Source: Rhizobium sp.
GTDB taxonomy: Bacteria > Pseudomonadota > Alphaproteobacteria > Rhizobiales > Rhizobiaceae
Assembly (NCBI GenBank): GCA_019739215.1
Contig: JAHHDR010000006.1
Span: forward strand, 1-40,351
Direction of reading: 5' to 3'
DNA length: 40,351 nucleotides
Part shown: one piece after another, positions 24,427 to 34,018 of the stretch
How positions within the stretch are numbered: position 1 is the stretch's first letter
Layout: each line of letters begins with the position of its first letter
Notes under the pieces: generated by a model
Told to the model about the DNA's origin: nothing
The model's input: the letters and a program-made list of their open reading frames with translations, nothing else
The model's database searches: none
Translations under genes and position numbers: made by a program

Positions 24427-25197
24427 ATGTTCCTGCTCCCCCGCCACAAGGAAATCCTCGACATCGCGCGCAGCCAGGGCAAGGTTCTCGTCGAGGAGCT
24501 TGCCTCGCGCTTCGAGATCACGCCGCAGACGATCCGCAAGGATCTCAACGAACTCTGCGAGAAGAAGCTGCTCAATCGCATCCATGGCGGGGCGGTATTC
24601 CCCTCGGGCACAGAGAATATGCAATACGAGCAGCGCCGCCAGATCGCGGCGCATGAGAAGGATTCGATCGGCCGAGCGGCTGCCGCGCTGATCCCGGACA
24701 ACGCCTCGCTCTTCGTCAATATCGGCACCACCACGGAAGCCGTTGGCCAGGCACTGCTCGATCACGGCCACTTGATGATTATCACCAACAACATCAATGT
24801 TGCCAATAAGTTACGCATCTATCCGCAGTTCGAGGTGGTGATTGCCGGCGGCGTCGTGCGCGGCACGGATGGTGGCATCGTCGGCGAGGCCGCAGTTGAT
24901 TTCATCCGCCAGTTCAAGGTCGACTTCGCCGTCATCGGCGCCTCGGCGATCGACGACGACGGTGCGCTGCTGGACTTCGATTTCCGCGAAGTGAAGGTCG
25001 CCCAGGCGATCATCGCCAATGCCCGACACGTCATCCTCGTCTCCGACTCGACCAAGTTCGAGCGGACCGCGCCGGTGCGCATCGCGCATATCTCGCAGGT
25101 GCACACCTTCGTGACCGACGAGTGCCTGCCCGACAGCATCCGCAAACTCTGTCGCGAGAATGACGTCCAACTCATAGAGACGGCCAAGAAGGCCTGA
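24427..25197 (+). CDS. glpR: DeoR-family repressor GlpR of the glycerol operon
   Basis: From ATG 24427 the protein has 256 residues, the usual DeoR length; the frame is open further upstream but that part reads as the promoter. The N-terminal helix-turn-helix is LPRHKEILDIARSQGKVLVE, LASRFEITPQTIRKDLNELC and HGGAVFPSG. The C-terminal sugar-phosphate sensor has NIGTTTEAVGQAL, GGVVRGTDGGIVGEAA, VIGASAIDDDGALLDFDFRE and VSDSTKFER. In this family glycerol-3-phosphate releases the repressor. It is followed, 151 bp on, by glpD with a TTCG-rich operator. Confidence 0.87.
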   Translation: MFLLPRHKEILDIARSQGKVLVEELASRFEITPQTIRKDLNELCEKKLLNRIHGGAVFPSGTENMQYEQRRQIAAHEKDSIGRAAAALIPDNASLFVNIGTTTEAVGQALLDHGHLMIITNNINVANKLRIYPQFEVVIAGGVVRGTDGGIVGEAAVDFIRQFKVDFAVIGASAIDDDGALLDFDFREVKVAQAIIANARHVILVSDSTKFERTAPVRIAHISQVHTFVTDECLPDSIRKLCRENDVQLIETAKKA

Positions 25198-25258
25198 TTC
25201 CGCATTGGATTCAACAGATTCGAGCTGGCATCCTCCACTCGCTCATTCGTCAATCATT

Positions 25259-25311
25259 TTCGATTGACATTCGTTTTGATTTCGCTTTGAATGTTTTGAG
25301 GTTCGCATTCG
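25259..25311 (+). promoter_or_regulatory. Helically phased TTCG array, candidate GlpR operator at glpD
   Basis: TTCG occurs at 25259, 25270, 25281, 25302 and 25308, with another at 25246. The first three are exactly 11 bp apart, and 25302 falls 21 bp after the third, so several copies face the same side of the helix. The array ends 38 bp before the glpD ATG. Confidence 0.6.
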
Positions 25312-25348
25312 CAATATATTGCTGCATTGCGAAAGGGGATGGAAGCGC

Positions 25349-26872
25349 ATGTCATCAGGAGTCTACGATATCTTCATCGCGGGCGGCGGCATCAACGGAT
25401 GCGGCATCGCGCGGGATGCCGTAGGCCGGGGCTACTCCGTCTTCCTCGCAGAGATGAAGGACCTCGCCTCGGGCACGTCCTCTGGCTCCACCAAGCTGAT
25501 CCATGGCGGACTGCGCTATCTCGAACATTACGAATTCAGGCTGGTGCGCGAGGCCTTGATGGAGCGCGAAGTCCTCTGGTCGATGGCGCCCCACATCATC
25601 TGGCCACTGCGCTTCGTGCTGCCGCTGCACAAGGCGATGCGCCCGGCCTGGCTGATCCGGCTCGGCCTCTTCCTCTATGACTATATCGGCGGCCGCAAGG
25701 CGCTTCCGGCCACCCGGGTGCTGAACCTCGAGAGCGACCCCGCTGGCCAGCCATTGAAGCCTGGGTTCAGAAAGGCATTCGAATATTCGGATTGCTGGGT
25801 CAACGACGCCCGCCTCGTCGCACTCAACGCCCGCGACGCAGCCGACCGTGGCGCTGTCATCCGAACCCGCACCAAGGTCGTCTCGGCACGGCGCGAGGGC
25901 GGTTTCTGGACGGTCACCACCGAGGATGTGCCGACCGGCCGCACCGAGACCGTGCAGGCACGTCTCTTCGTCAACGCAGCCGGCCCATGGGTCGACAAGC
26001 TGCTGCAGGGCGCCGTCGGCAACAATGGCAGCAATGTCCGCCTGGTGCAGGGCAGCCACATCGTCGTCCGCAAGAAGTTCTCGGATGCGCGCGCCTATTT
26101 CTTCCAGAACAATGACGGCCGCATCTTCTTCGCCATCCCCTATGAGGACGACTTCACCCTGATCGGCACCACCGATCAGGACTACAAGGGCGATCCGGCC
26201 AATGTCGTGATCTCCGATTCCGAGATCGACTATCTCTGCGCCGGCGCCTCGGAATATTTCAGGGAGCCGGTCACCCGCGCCGACATGGTCTGGTCCTATT
26301 CCGGCGTCCGGCCGCTCTATGACGACGGCGCGTCCAAGGCGCAGGAAGCCACGCGCGACTATGTGCTGAAGGCCGAGGGCGCCGTCGGCGAACCGCAACT
26401 GATCAACGTCTTCGGCGGCAAGATCACAACCTATCGCCGCCTCGCCGAATCCATGCTCGAAAAGATCGAGGACGTGCTCGGCAGCAAGGGCAAGCCCTGG
26501 ACCGCGGGCGCCAAACTGCCCGGCGGCGATTTCGACAAGGAAGGCTTCGAGGGCCTGGTCTCCAGGTTCCGCCGCGATCATCCGTTCCTGAGCGAGGCGC
26601 ATGCCCGCCGGCTGATCCGGCTCTACGGCACGCGCGCCTGGCGGATTCTGCGCGGCGCCAGGACATCGGGCGATCTCGGCCACGTCTTCGGCAGCGACCT
26701 GACCGAGGCCGAAGTCGTCTATCTCGCCGACAACGAATGGGCGCAAGCCGCCGAGGATGTGCTGTGGCGCAGGACCAAGCTCGGCCTGAAGGTCGATGCC
26801 TCGGCCGCCCAGGCCATCGATGAATTCTTGAAATCCAGGCCGAATGCGGGAGCGCATGTCGCGGCCCAATAG
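25349..26872 (+). CDS. glpD: Aerobic glycerol-3-phosphate dehydrogenase
   Basis: The 507-residue FAD enzyme oxidises glycerol-3-phosphate to dihydroxyacetone phosphate at the inner membrane, passing electrons to quinone. The FAD site YDIFIAGGGINGCGIARDA (GxGxxG), TSSGSTKLIHGGLRYLEHYE, FVNAAGPWVDKLL, ATRDYVLKAEG and NVFGGKITTYRRLAE are all present, followed by the C-terminal cap. The ATG at 25349 gives the family start MSSGVYDIFIAGGG; the open frame begins 30 nt earlier. It is the first gene of the glycerol operon and lies under the TTCG array. Confidence 0.96.
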   Translation: MSSGVYDIFIAGGGINGCGIARDAVGRGYSVFLAEMKDLASGTSSGSTKLIHGGLRYLEHYEFRLVREALMEREVLWSMAPHIIWPLRFVLPLHKAMRPAWLIRLGLFLYDYIGGRKALPATRVLNLESDPAGQPLKPGFRKAFEYSDCWVNDARLVALNARDAADRGAVIRTRTKVVSARREGGFWTVTTEDVPTGRTETVQARLFVNAAGPWVDKLLQGAVGNNGSNVRLVQGSHIVVRKKFSDARAYFFQNNDGRIFFAIPYEDDFTLIGTTDQDYKGDPANVVISDSEIDYLCAGASEYFREPVTRADMVWSYSGVRPLYDDGASKAQEATRDYVLKAEGAVGEPQLINVFGGKITTYRRLAESMLEKIEDVLGSKGKPWTAGAKLPGGDFDKEGFEGLVSRFRRDHPFLSEAHARRLIRLYGTRAWRILRGARTSGDLGHVFGSDLTEAEVVYLADNEWAQAAEDVLWRRTKLGLKVDASAAQAIDEFLKSRPNAGAHVAAQ

Positions 26873-26908
26873 TGGCCACAGACGTTTTCGCCTTTGGGAG
26901 GAGGTACG

Positions 26909-27991
26909 ATGCTGGAATTGAAGGACGTCACGAAACAGGCCGGCGCGGAAGTCCATATCCGCGACGTTTCGCTGCGGCTGGAAAAGGGCTCGCTGAATGT
27001 GCTGCTCGGCCCGACGCTGTCGGGCAAGACGTCTCTGATGCGCCTGATGGCCGGCCTCGACAAACCGACGAGGGGCTCCATCTGGTTCGACGGCCGTGAT
27101 GTGACCGGCATGGCTGTGCAGAGCCGCAATGTCGCGATGGTCTACCAGCAGTTCATCAACTATCCGGCGATGACCGTCTACGAGAATATCGCCTCGCCAC
27201 TGCGTGTCACCGGCAAGACTGCGTCGGAAATCGAAAAGGCCGTCGGCGAGGCCGCGGACCTCCTCCACCTCACGCCCTACCTCAAGCGCCTGCCGCTCGA
27301 GCTTTCCGGCGGCCAGCAACAGCGCACCGCGCTCGCCCGCGCCATGGTCAAGAATGCCGGCCTCGTCCTGCTCGACGAGCCGCTCGCCAATCTCGATTAC
27401 AAGCTGCGCGAGGAACTGCGCGCCGAACTGCCGAAGATCTTCGCCGAGACCGGTGCGATCTTCGTCTATGCGACGACAGAACCCTCGGAGGCGCTTCTGC
27501 TGGGCGGCAACACCGCCACTCTGTCCGAGGGTCGCGTCACCCAGTTCGGCCCGACCGTCGATGTCTTCCGCCGGCCGGCGGATCTCGTCACGGCGAAGAC
27601 CTTCTCCGATCCGCCTCTCAATACCGTGTCGGCCGAGAAGACCGGCGCCACCATCCGTCTTGCGACCGGCACAGAGATCGCCGTTCCGGATTATCTCCGC
27701 AATGTCGGCGATGGCCGGCTGGTCATCGGCTTCCGTCCGCATCACCTGTCGCCCGAGCCGCTGGCCGGCGTCAGCGTGGCGATTGCGGCCAAGGTAACCG
27801 TCACCGAAATCACCGGCTCGGAAAGTTTCGTCCATGTTGCCAACGGCGACTCCAGATGGGTGATGCTGACGCGCGGCGTGCATGATCTCGCGCCCGGCAC
27901 CGGGATTTCCGTCAATCTCGATACCCGCCACCTGCTGGCCTTCCGCGAGGACGGTGTGAGCGCGGCGAGCGACCGACCGCTGGCGGCTTGA
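26909..27991 (+). CDS. glpS: Glycerol ABC transporter ATPase GlpS (H-loop degenerate)
   Basis: The 360-residue ATPase starts at ATG 26909 behind GGAGGAGG. Walker A is GPTLSGKTS, the Q-loop VYQQFINYP, the signature LSGGQQQR and Walker B VLLDEPLANLD. Where the switch histidine is expected (THDQ in relatives) the sequence reads YATTEPSEA, so the His is missing. A regulatory domain follows (VIGFRPHHLSPE). Gene order matches the rhizobial glycerol importer glpSTPQ(U)V. It should pair with GlpT, which supplies the intact H-loop but a degenerate signature. Confidence 0.92.
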   Translation: MLELKDVTKQAGAEVHIRDVSLRLEKGSLNVLLGPTLSGKTSLMRLMAGLDKPTRGSIWFDGRDVTGMAVQSRNVAMVYQQFINYPAMTVYENIASPLRVTGKTASEIEKAVGEAADLLHLTPYLKRLPLELSGGQQQRTALARAMVKNAGLVLLDEPLANLDYKLREELRAELPKIFAETGAIFVYATTEPSEALLLGGNTATLSEGRVTQFGPTVDVFRRPADLVTAKTFSDPPLNTVSAEKTGATIRLATGTEIAVPDYLRNVGDGRLVIGFRPHHLSPEPLAGVSVAIAAKVTVTEITGSESFVHVANGDSRWVMLTRGVHDLAPGTGISVNLDTRHLLAFREDGVSAASDRPLAA

Positions 27992-28007
27992 GGAGAAACC
28001 CGAACTT

Positions 28008-29078
28008 ATGGCCCGCATCAATCTCGACCATATCCGGCACGCCTACATGGCCAATCCGCAGGCGCCGGCAGACTATGCGCTGAAGGAAGTCGACCATGTC
28101 TTCGAGGACGGCGGCGCCTACGCGCTGCTCGGACCGTCCGGCTGTGGCAAGACCACGTTGCTCAACATCATCTCGGGCCTGCTGACGCCCTCGCATGGCC
28201 GCATCCTGCTCGGCGACCGCGATGTGACCCGGTTGCGCACCGAAGAGCGCAACATCGCCCAGGTCTTCCAGTTTCCCGTGATCTACGACACGATGACCGT
28301 GTTCGACAATCTCGCCTTCCCGCTGCGCAACCGGCATATTCCGGAAGCCGAAGTGACGCGCAAGGTCAACGAGATCCTCGACGTCATCGACCTGAAATCC
28401 ATGGCACGGCGCAAGGCGCAGGGCCTGACCGCCGATCTCAAGCAGAAGGTCTCGCTCGGCCGAGGCCTCGTGCGCTCTGACGTCAACGCGATCCTGTTCG
28501 ACGAGCCGCTCACCGTCATCGACCCGCATATGAAATGGCAGCTCCGCTCGCAGCTCAAGCTGCTCCACCGGCAGTTCGGCTACACCATGGTCTATGTCAC
28601 CCATGACCAGACCGAGGCGCTGACCTTCGCCGACAAGGTGGTGGTGATGTATGACGGCGAGATCGTGCAGATCGGCACGCCGGCCGAACTTTTCGAGCGA
28701 CCGAGCCACACATTCGTCGGCTATTTCATCGGTTCGCCGGGGATGAACCTGCTGCCGGCGAAGATCGCGGGCGCGGGCGCAGTCATCGGCGAACACACGG
28801 TTCCGTTGGCCTCGGCTCCGAAGATCGCGCTCGGCGCCAGGACCGAACTCGGCATACGCCCGGAATTCGTGCGGCTCGGCCGGGAGGGCATGCCGGTCAC
28901 GATTTCAAAAATCGAGGATGTCGGCCGCCACAAGGTCGCCCGTGCCACCTTCTCCGGCCTGCCGCTGACCATTGTCGTGCCGGAGGACGACGAGATCCCC
29001 GCTGACCCCCGGGTCACGTTCGATCCGGCGGCGATCAGCATCTATGCCGATTCCTGGCGCGTGAAGACGGAGGCTTGA
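28008..29078 (+). CDS. glpT: Glycerol ABC transporter ATPase GlpT (signature degenerate)
   Basis: The 356-residue ATPase has Walker A GPSGCGKTT, Q-loop VFQFPVIYD, Walker B AILFDEPLTVID and intact H-loop VTHDQTEALTF. The signature position, LSGGQ in relatives, reads LTADLKQKVSLGRG, and the D-loop is TVID instead of SNLD. A C-terminal regulatory domain follows (LGIRPEFVRLGREG). It begins 16 bp after glpS. The name glpT here is the rhizobial ABC gene, not the E. coli glycerol-3-phosphate antiporter. Confidence 0.92.
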   Translation: MARINLDHIRHAYMANPQAPADYALKEVDHVFEDGGAYALLGPSGCGKTTLLNIISGLLTPSHGRILLGDRDVTRLRTEERNIAQVFQFPVIYDTMTVFDNLAFPLRNRHIPEAEVTRKVNEILDVIDLKSMARRKAQGLTADLKQKVSLGRGLVRSDVNAILFDEPLTVIDPHMKWQLRSQLKLLHRQFGYTMVYVTHDQTEALTFADKVVVMYDGEIVQIGTPAELFERPSHTFVGYFIGSPGMNLLPAKIAGAGAVIGEHTVPLASAPKIALGARTELGIRPEFVRLGREGMPVTISKIEDVGRHKVARATFSGLPLTIVVPEDDEIPADPRVTFDPAAISIYADSWRVKTEA

Positions 29079-29080
29079 CC

Positions 29081-29947
<867 letters not shown>

Positions 29948-29958
29948 GGGAGAGAGAA

Positions 29959-30773
<815 letters not shown>

Positions 30774-30774
<1 letters not shown>

Positions 30775-31181
30775 TGAGTCAGACAAATCGCTGGCCGCTG
30801 GTGCTGGGCCTGGTTCTTCTCGTCTACATCGTGGCGGTTGTCGCGCTCTACAGCGCGCTTCCGGTCAAGGACGGGGTGACCGACTGGTTCGCGCCGCTGA
30901 TCAAGGGCGGCTGGATGGCCTGGTCGTTCCCCGGCGCGCTGTTCTTCCTGACCATCGCGCTGCTGCTCTCGCTGATGGCGGTGTGGGAATATGCGGCGCC
31001 GGGCGGCAGTCCGCGCACCGGCATCCTTCGGTTCGAGACGACCCGGGGGGATCGTCTCTTCATCTCGCTGCTCGGCAGCGCGTTCATTCATCTCGCATGG
31101 TTGGGGCTGACAAGCGCCAATCTGTGGTGGGCTCTTGCCTTGTCTCTCGTCTACGCCATCGGCGTATTCAGGCTGGTCTAG
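30774..31181 (+). CDS. glpU: Small membrane protein GlpU (DUF2160 family)
   Basis: The 135-residue protein MSQTNRWPLVLGLVLLVYIV has four predicted membrane segments (about 9-29, 50-70, 98-115 and 117-134). It is coupled to glpQ by a TGATG overlap with GGGAGGG as ribosome site. DUF2160 proteins occur almost only in glycerol ABC operons; the role, perhaps an accessory subunit of the importer, is not established. Confidence 0.88.
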
Positions 31182-31196
31182 GGCATATGGGAGTAA

Positions 31197-31220
31197 GCGG
31201 CCCGGCTGCCACCGGGCCGC
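31197..31220 (+). other. Intercistronic hairpin between glpU and glpV
   Basis: GCGGCCCGG - CTGCCA - CCGGGCCGC forms a 9-bp stem 35 bp before the glpV start, without a T tract. It may protect the glpV message from exonucleases or reduce read-through, as binding protein is normally needed in excess. Confidence 0.6.
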
Positions 31221-31254
31221 TCTATCGCAATCGCAAAACCCCAGGGAGGAACTT

Positions 31255-32976
31255 ATGCGAAAGCAATTACTGACGACGACGGCTGCAATCCTGCTCGCCT
31301 TCACCGGCTCGGCATTCGCCGGGATGGACGAGGCCAAGACATTCCTCGATACCGAGATCAAGGACATGTCGGCGCTCGACCGCGCGGCCCAGGAAGCCGA
31401 GATGCAGTGGTTCATCGACGCTGCCAAGCCGTTCCAGGGCATGGAAATCAAGGTAGTCTCGGAAACCATCACCACGCATGAATATGAGTCCAAGGTGCTT
31501 GCGCCGGCCTTTACCGCCATCACCGGCATCAAGATCACCCATGACCTGATCGGCGAAGGCGACGTCGTCGAAAAGCTGCAGACCCAGATGCAGTCGGGCG
31601 AAAACGTCTATGACGCCTATGTCAACGATAGCGACCTGATCGGTACGCACTGGCGCTACCAGCAGGCCCGGTCGCTGACCAAGTGGATGGCGAACGAAGG
31701 CAAGGACGTGACCAATCCCGGTCTCGACCTCAACGACTTCATTGGCCTGAAGTTCACCACGGCGCCCGATGGCGACCTGTACCAGTTGCCCGACCAGCAG
31801 TTCGCGAACCTCTACTGGTTCCGCTACGACTGGTTCAACGACGAGAAGAACAAGGCCGACTTCAAGGCGAAATACGGCTACGACCTCGGCGTGCCCGTCA
31901 ACTGGTCTGCCTATGAGGACATCGCAGAGTTCTTCACCGGCCGCGAGATCGACGGCAAGAAGGTCTATGGCCACATGGACTACGGCAAGAAGGACCCGTC
32001 GCTGGGCTGGCGCTTCACCGACGCATGGCTCTCGATGGCCGGCAACGGCGACAAGGGCCTGCCGAACGGACTTCCGGTCGACGAATGGGGCATCAAGGTC
32101 GACGAGAATTCGCGTCCGGTCGGCTCCTGCGTTGCACGCGGCGGCGACACCAACGGCCCGGCCTCGGTCTATGCCATCCAGAAATATCTCGACTGGCTGA
32201 AGGCCTACGCGCCGGCTGCCGCCCAGGGCATGACCTTCTCGGAATCCGGTCCGGTTCCGTCGCAGGGCGAGATCGCCCAGCAGATGTTCATGTACACCGC
32301 CTTCACCGCAGACCTGGTCAAGGAAGGCCTGCCCGTGGTCAACGAGGACGGCACGCCGAAGTGGCGTTTCGCCCCCTCGCCGCATGGCGTCTACTGGAAG
32401 GACGGCATGAAGCTCGGCTACCAGGACGTGGGTTCCTGGACGCTGCTCAAGTCGACACCTGACGATCGCGCCAAGGCCGCATGGCTTTACGCGCAGTTCG
32501 TCGTGTCCAAGACCGTCGACGTCAAGAAGAGCCATGTTGGCCTGACGCTGATCCGCGAAAGCTCGATCCAGCACCAGTCCTTCACCGACCGCGCGCCCAA
32601 GCTCGGCGGCCTGATCGAGTTCTACCGCTCGCCGGCTCGCGTCCAGTGGTCGCCGACCGGCACCAACGTGCCTGACTATCCGAAGCTGGCTCAGCTCTGG
32701 TGGCAGGCGATCGGTGACGCGTCGTCGGGTGCCAAGACCGCCCAGGAAGCCATGGACTCGCTCTGCGCCGAGCAGGAGCAGGTTATGAGCCGTCTCGAAC
32801 GCGCCGGCGTCCAGGGCGATATCGGCCCGAAACTGGCCGAGGAAACCTCGCTCGAGGACCAGAACGCCAAGGCCGTGGCCGCCGGCCACCTCGCGCCGCA
32901 GTTGAAGATCGAGAACGAGAAGGAAAAGCCCCTGACCGTCAACTATGACGAACTGGTCAAGAGCTGGCAGAAATAA
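31255..32976 (+). CDS. glpV: Glycerol ABC transporter substrate-binding protein GlpV
   Basis: The 573-residue periplasmic protein starts at ATG 31255 behind GGGAGGAA. It has a Sec signal peptide MRKQLLTTTAAILLAFTGSA ending AFA. The mature domain includes FIDAAKPFQGMEIKVVSETI, QLPDQQFANLYWFRYDWF, SVYAIQKYLDWLKAYAPAAA and RVQWSPTGTNVPDYPKLAQL, matching the long glycerol-binding proteins of rhizobial GlpV type. It is the last gene of the operon; a strong terminator follows. Confidence 0.92.
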   Translation: MRKQLLTTTAAILLAFTGSAFAGMDEAKTFLDTEIKDMSALDRAAQEAEMQWFIDAAKPFQGMEIKVVSETITTHEYESKVLAPAFTAITGIKITHDLIGEGDVVEKLQTQMQSGENVYDAYVNDSDLIGTHWRYQQARSLTKWMANEGKDVTNPGLDLNDFIGLKFTTAPDGDLYQLPDQQFANLYWFRYDWFNDEKNKADFKAKYGYDLGVPVNWSAYEDIAEFFTGREIDGKKVYGHMDYGKKDPSLGWRFTDAWLSMAGNGDKGLPNGLPVDEWGIKVDENSRPVGSCVARGGDTNGPASVYAIQKYLDWLKAYAPAAAQGMTFSESGPVPSQGEIAQQMFMYTAFTADLVKEGLPVVNEDGTPKWRFAPSPHGVYWKDGMKLGYQDVGSWTLLKSTPDDRAKAAWLYAQFVVSKTVDVKKSHVGLTLIRESSIQHQSFTDRAPKLGGLIEFYRSPARVQWSPTGTNVPDYPKLAQLWWQAIGDASSGAKTAQEAMDSLCAEQEQVMSRLERAGVQGDIGPKLAEETSLEDQNAKAVAAGHLAPQLKIENEKEKPLTVNYDELVKSWQK

Positions 32977-33004
32977 CAAGAAGACCAGACGTCTCCTCCT
33001 CCCG

Positions 33005-33032
33005 GCCGGGGCAGAAATGCCCCGGCTTTTTT
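33005..33032 (+). terminator. Intrinsic terminator of the glycerol operon
   Basis: GCCGGGGCA - GAAA - TGCCCCGGC is a perfect 9-bp stem with a stable tetraloop, followed by six T. It starts 29 bp after the glpV stop. There is no glycerol kinase gene before it. Confidence 0.92.
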
Positions 33033-33080
33033 GTGGCCGCGACCGGCCCGAGACACACCATCAAATAATTTTCATCGCCA

Positions 33081-33107
33081 TGTCGAAAACGCGCAGCGCC
33101 AGGTGTC
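33081..33107 (+). promoter_or_regulatory. Candidate ECF42-type promoter
   Basis: TGTCGA (33081-33086) and TGTC (33104-33107) are 17 bp apart, 48 bp before the membrane-protein start. As I recall, ECF42 sigma factors recognise TGTCGA at -35 and a CG(A/T)C-like -10 box before DGPF-protein genes; here the -10 has one mismatch. Autoregulation of the three-gene operon is the natural reading. Confidence 0.5.
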
Positions 33108-33154
33108 ATTGGCTTGAGACGCAAGACAGTCTCCAACCCTCGAAAGGACTGCAG

Positions 33155-33619
33155 ATGGACATGACCGCATCTTCCCCAGGCCCGCAAGCGCCCCGCGCGC
33201 CCATGCCCAAATGGTTCTGGCCGGTCGGATGGACCGGCCTCGCCTGGAATGCCTACGGTGTCCAGCAATTTGCTGGCGACGTGACGGCGACAAGCGACAG
33301 CATGGTGGCGATGGGAATGACCCCAGATCAGGCGGCACTCTATTCCGACGTCCCGATGTGGATGACCCTCGCCTTCGCCACCGGCGTGTTCGGCGGATTG
33401 GCCGGTTGCGCGCTGCTGCTCCTGCGAAGGAAGCTTGCAACGCAGGTGTTCCTGATCTCTCTCGTTGGTTACCTCGTACTCTATGTCGGCGACATAACCG
33501 AAGGTATCTTCGCGGCACTCGGCACGGGACAGGTCGTCATCTTGACCGCCGTGGTGCTGATAGCCAGCGCATTGCTGTGGTTATCCCGGCATCTCGAAAC
33601 AACCCGCCGGCTCGCTTGA
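33155..33619 (+). CDS. Four-helix membrane protein of the ECF42 operon
   Basis: The 154-residue protein starts at ATG 33155 (AAGGA upstream). After a Pro-rich leader (SSPGPQAPRAPMPKW) come four membrane segments, including WPVGWTGLAWNAYGV, WMTLAFATGVFGGLAGCALL, VFLISLVGYLVLYVG and VVILTAVVLIASALLW. It resembles small proteins annotated loosely as sugar transporters in alphaproteobacteria, but nothing here supports transport. It is 29 bp ahead of the YCII protein and may be a target or partner of the sigma factor. Confidence 0.65.
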   Translation: MDMTASSPGPQAPRAPMPKWFWPVGWTGLAWNAYGVQQFAGDVTATSDSMVAMGMTPDQAALYSDVPMWMTLAFATGVFGGLAGCALLLLRRKLATQVFLISLVGYLVLYVGDITEGIFAALGTGQVVILTAVVLIASALLWLSRHLETTRRLA

Positions 33620-33648
33620 ACATCGGCACACACGAAAAGGACGCTGAC

Positions 33649-34017
33649 ATGCATTTCATGCTTCTGTTGAACGAGACTGTGGACGAATTTGCCAAGCGCA
33701 ATCATCCGGATCAGGCCGGAGAATATTGGGGTGGCTGGAATGACTTCATCGGCGCCATGGCTCAGGCCGGCATCATCGTGAAGGGCGATGGCCTGCTCGG
33801 GCCCGACATGGCCACGACCCTACGCGTCCGCGACGGCAAGCGCATCGTCGAGGATGGCCCTTTCGCAGACACCAAGGAACAACTCGGCGGCTATTTCGTC
33901 ATCGATGTCCCCGATCTGGACGCGGCGCTCTCCTGGGCGGAAAAAGCGCCATCGGCGCACACGGCCTCCGTCGAGGTCCGGCCCGTGCTGCCGCCGATGA
34001 ACGCACCCGCCGGCTGA
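33649..34017 (+). CDS. YCII/DGPF-domain protein
   Basis: The 122-residue protein MHFMLLLNETVDEFAKRNHP is a dimeric alpha+beta fold of the YCII family, with the signature VEDGPFADTKEQLGGYFVID (DGPF variant EDGPFAD). Such genes accompany ECF42 sigma factors across bacteria. The biochemical role is unknown. Its stop is one base before the sigma factor start. Confidence 0.88.
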   Translation: MHFMLLLNETVDEFAKRNHPDQAGEYWGGWNDFIGAMAQAGIIVKGDGLLGPDMATTLRVRDGKRIVEDGPFADTKEQLGGYFVIDVPDLDAALSWAEKAPSAHTASVEVRPVLPPMNAPAG

Positions 34018-34018
34018 G

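Noticed and set aside
22501..24771. A 756-codon minus-strand frame
   Set aside because: Only the last 207 codons (from ATG 23124) make a real kinase-like protein; the rest is antisense to the 2-hydroxyacid dehydrogenase and glpR.
25355..28021. An 888-codon open frame on the minus strand across glpD and glpS
   Set aside because: It is antisense to two well-matched genes. In high-GC DNA with strong third-position bias the opposite strand often stays open; its translation has no recognisable motif.
31267..32979. A 570-codon minus-strand frame opposite glpV
   Set aside because: It mirrors the coding bias of glpV, lacks a ribosome site and resembles no protein.
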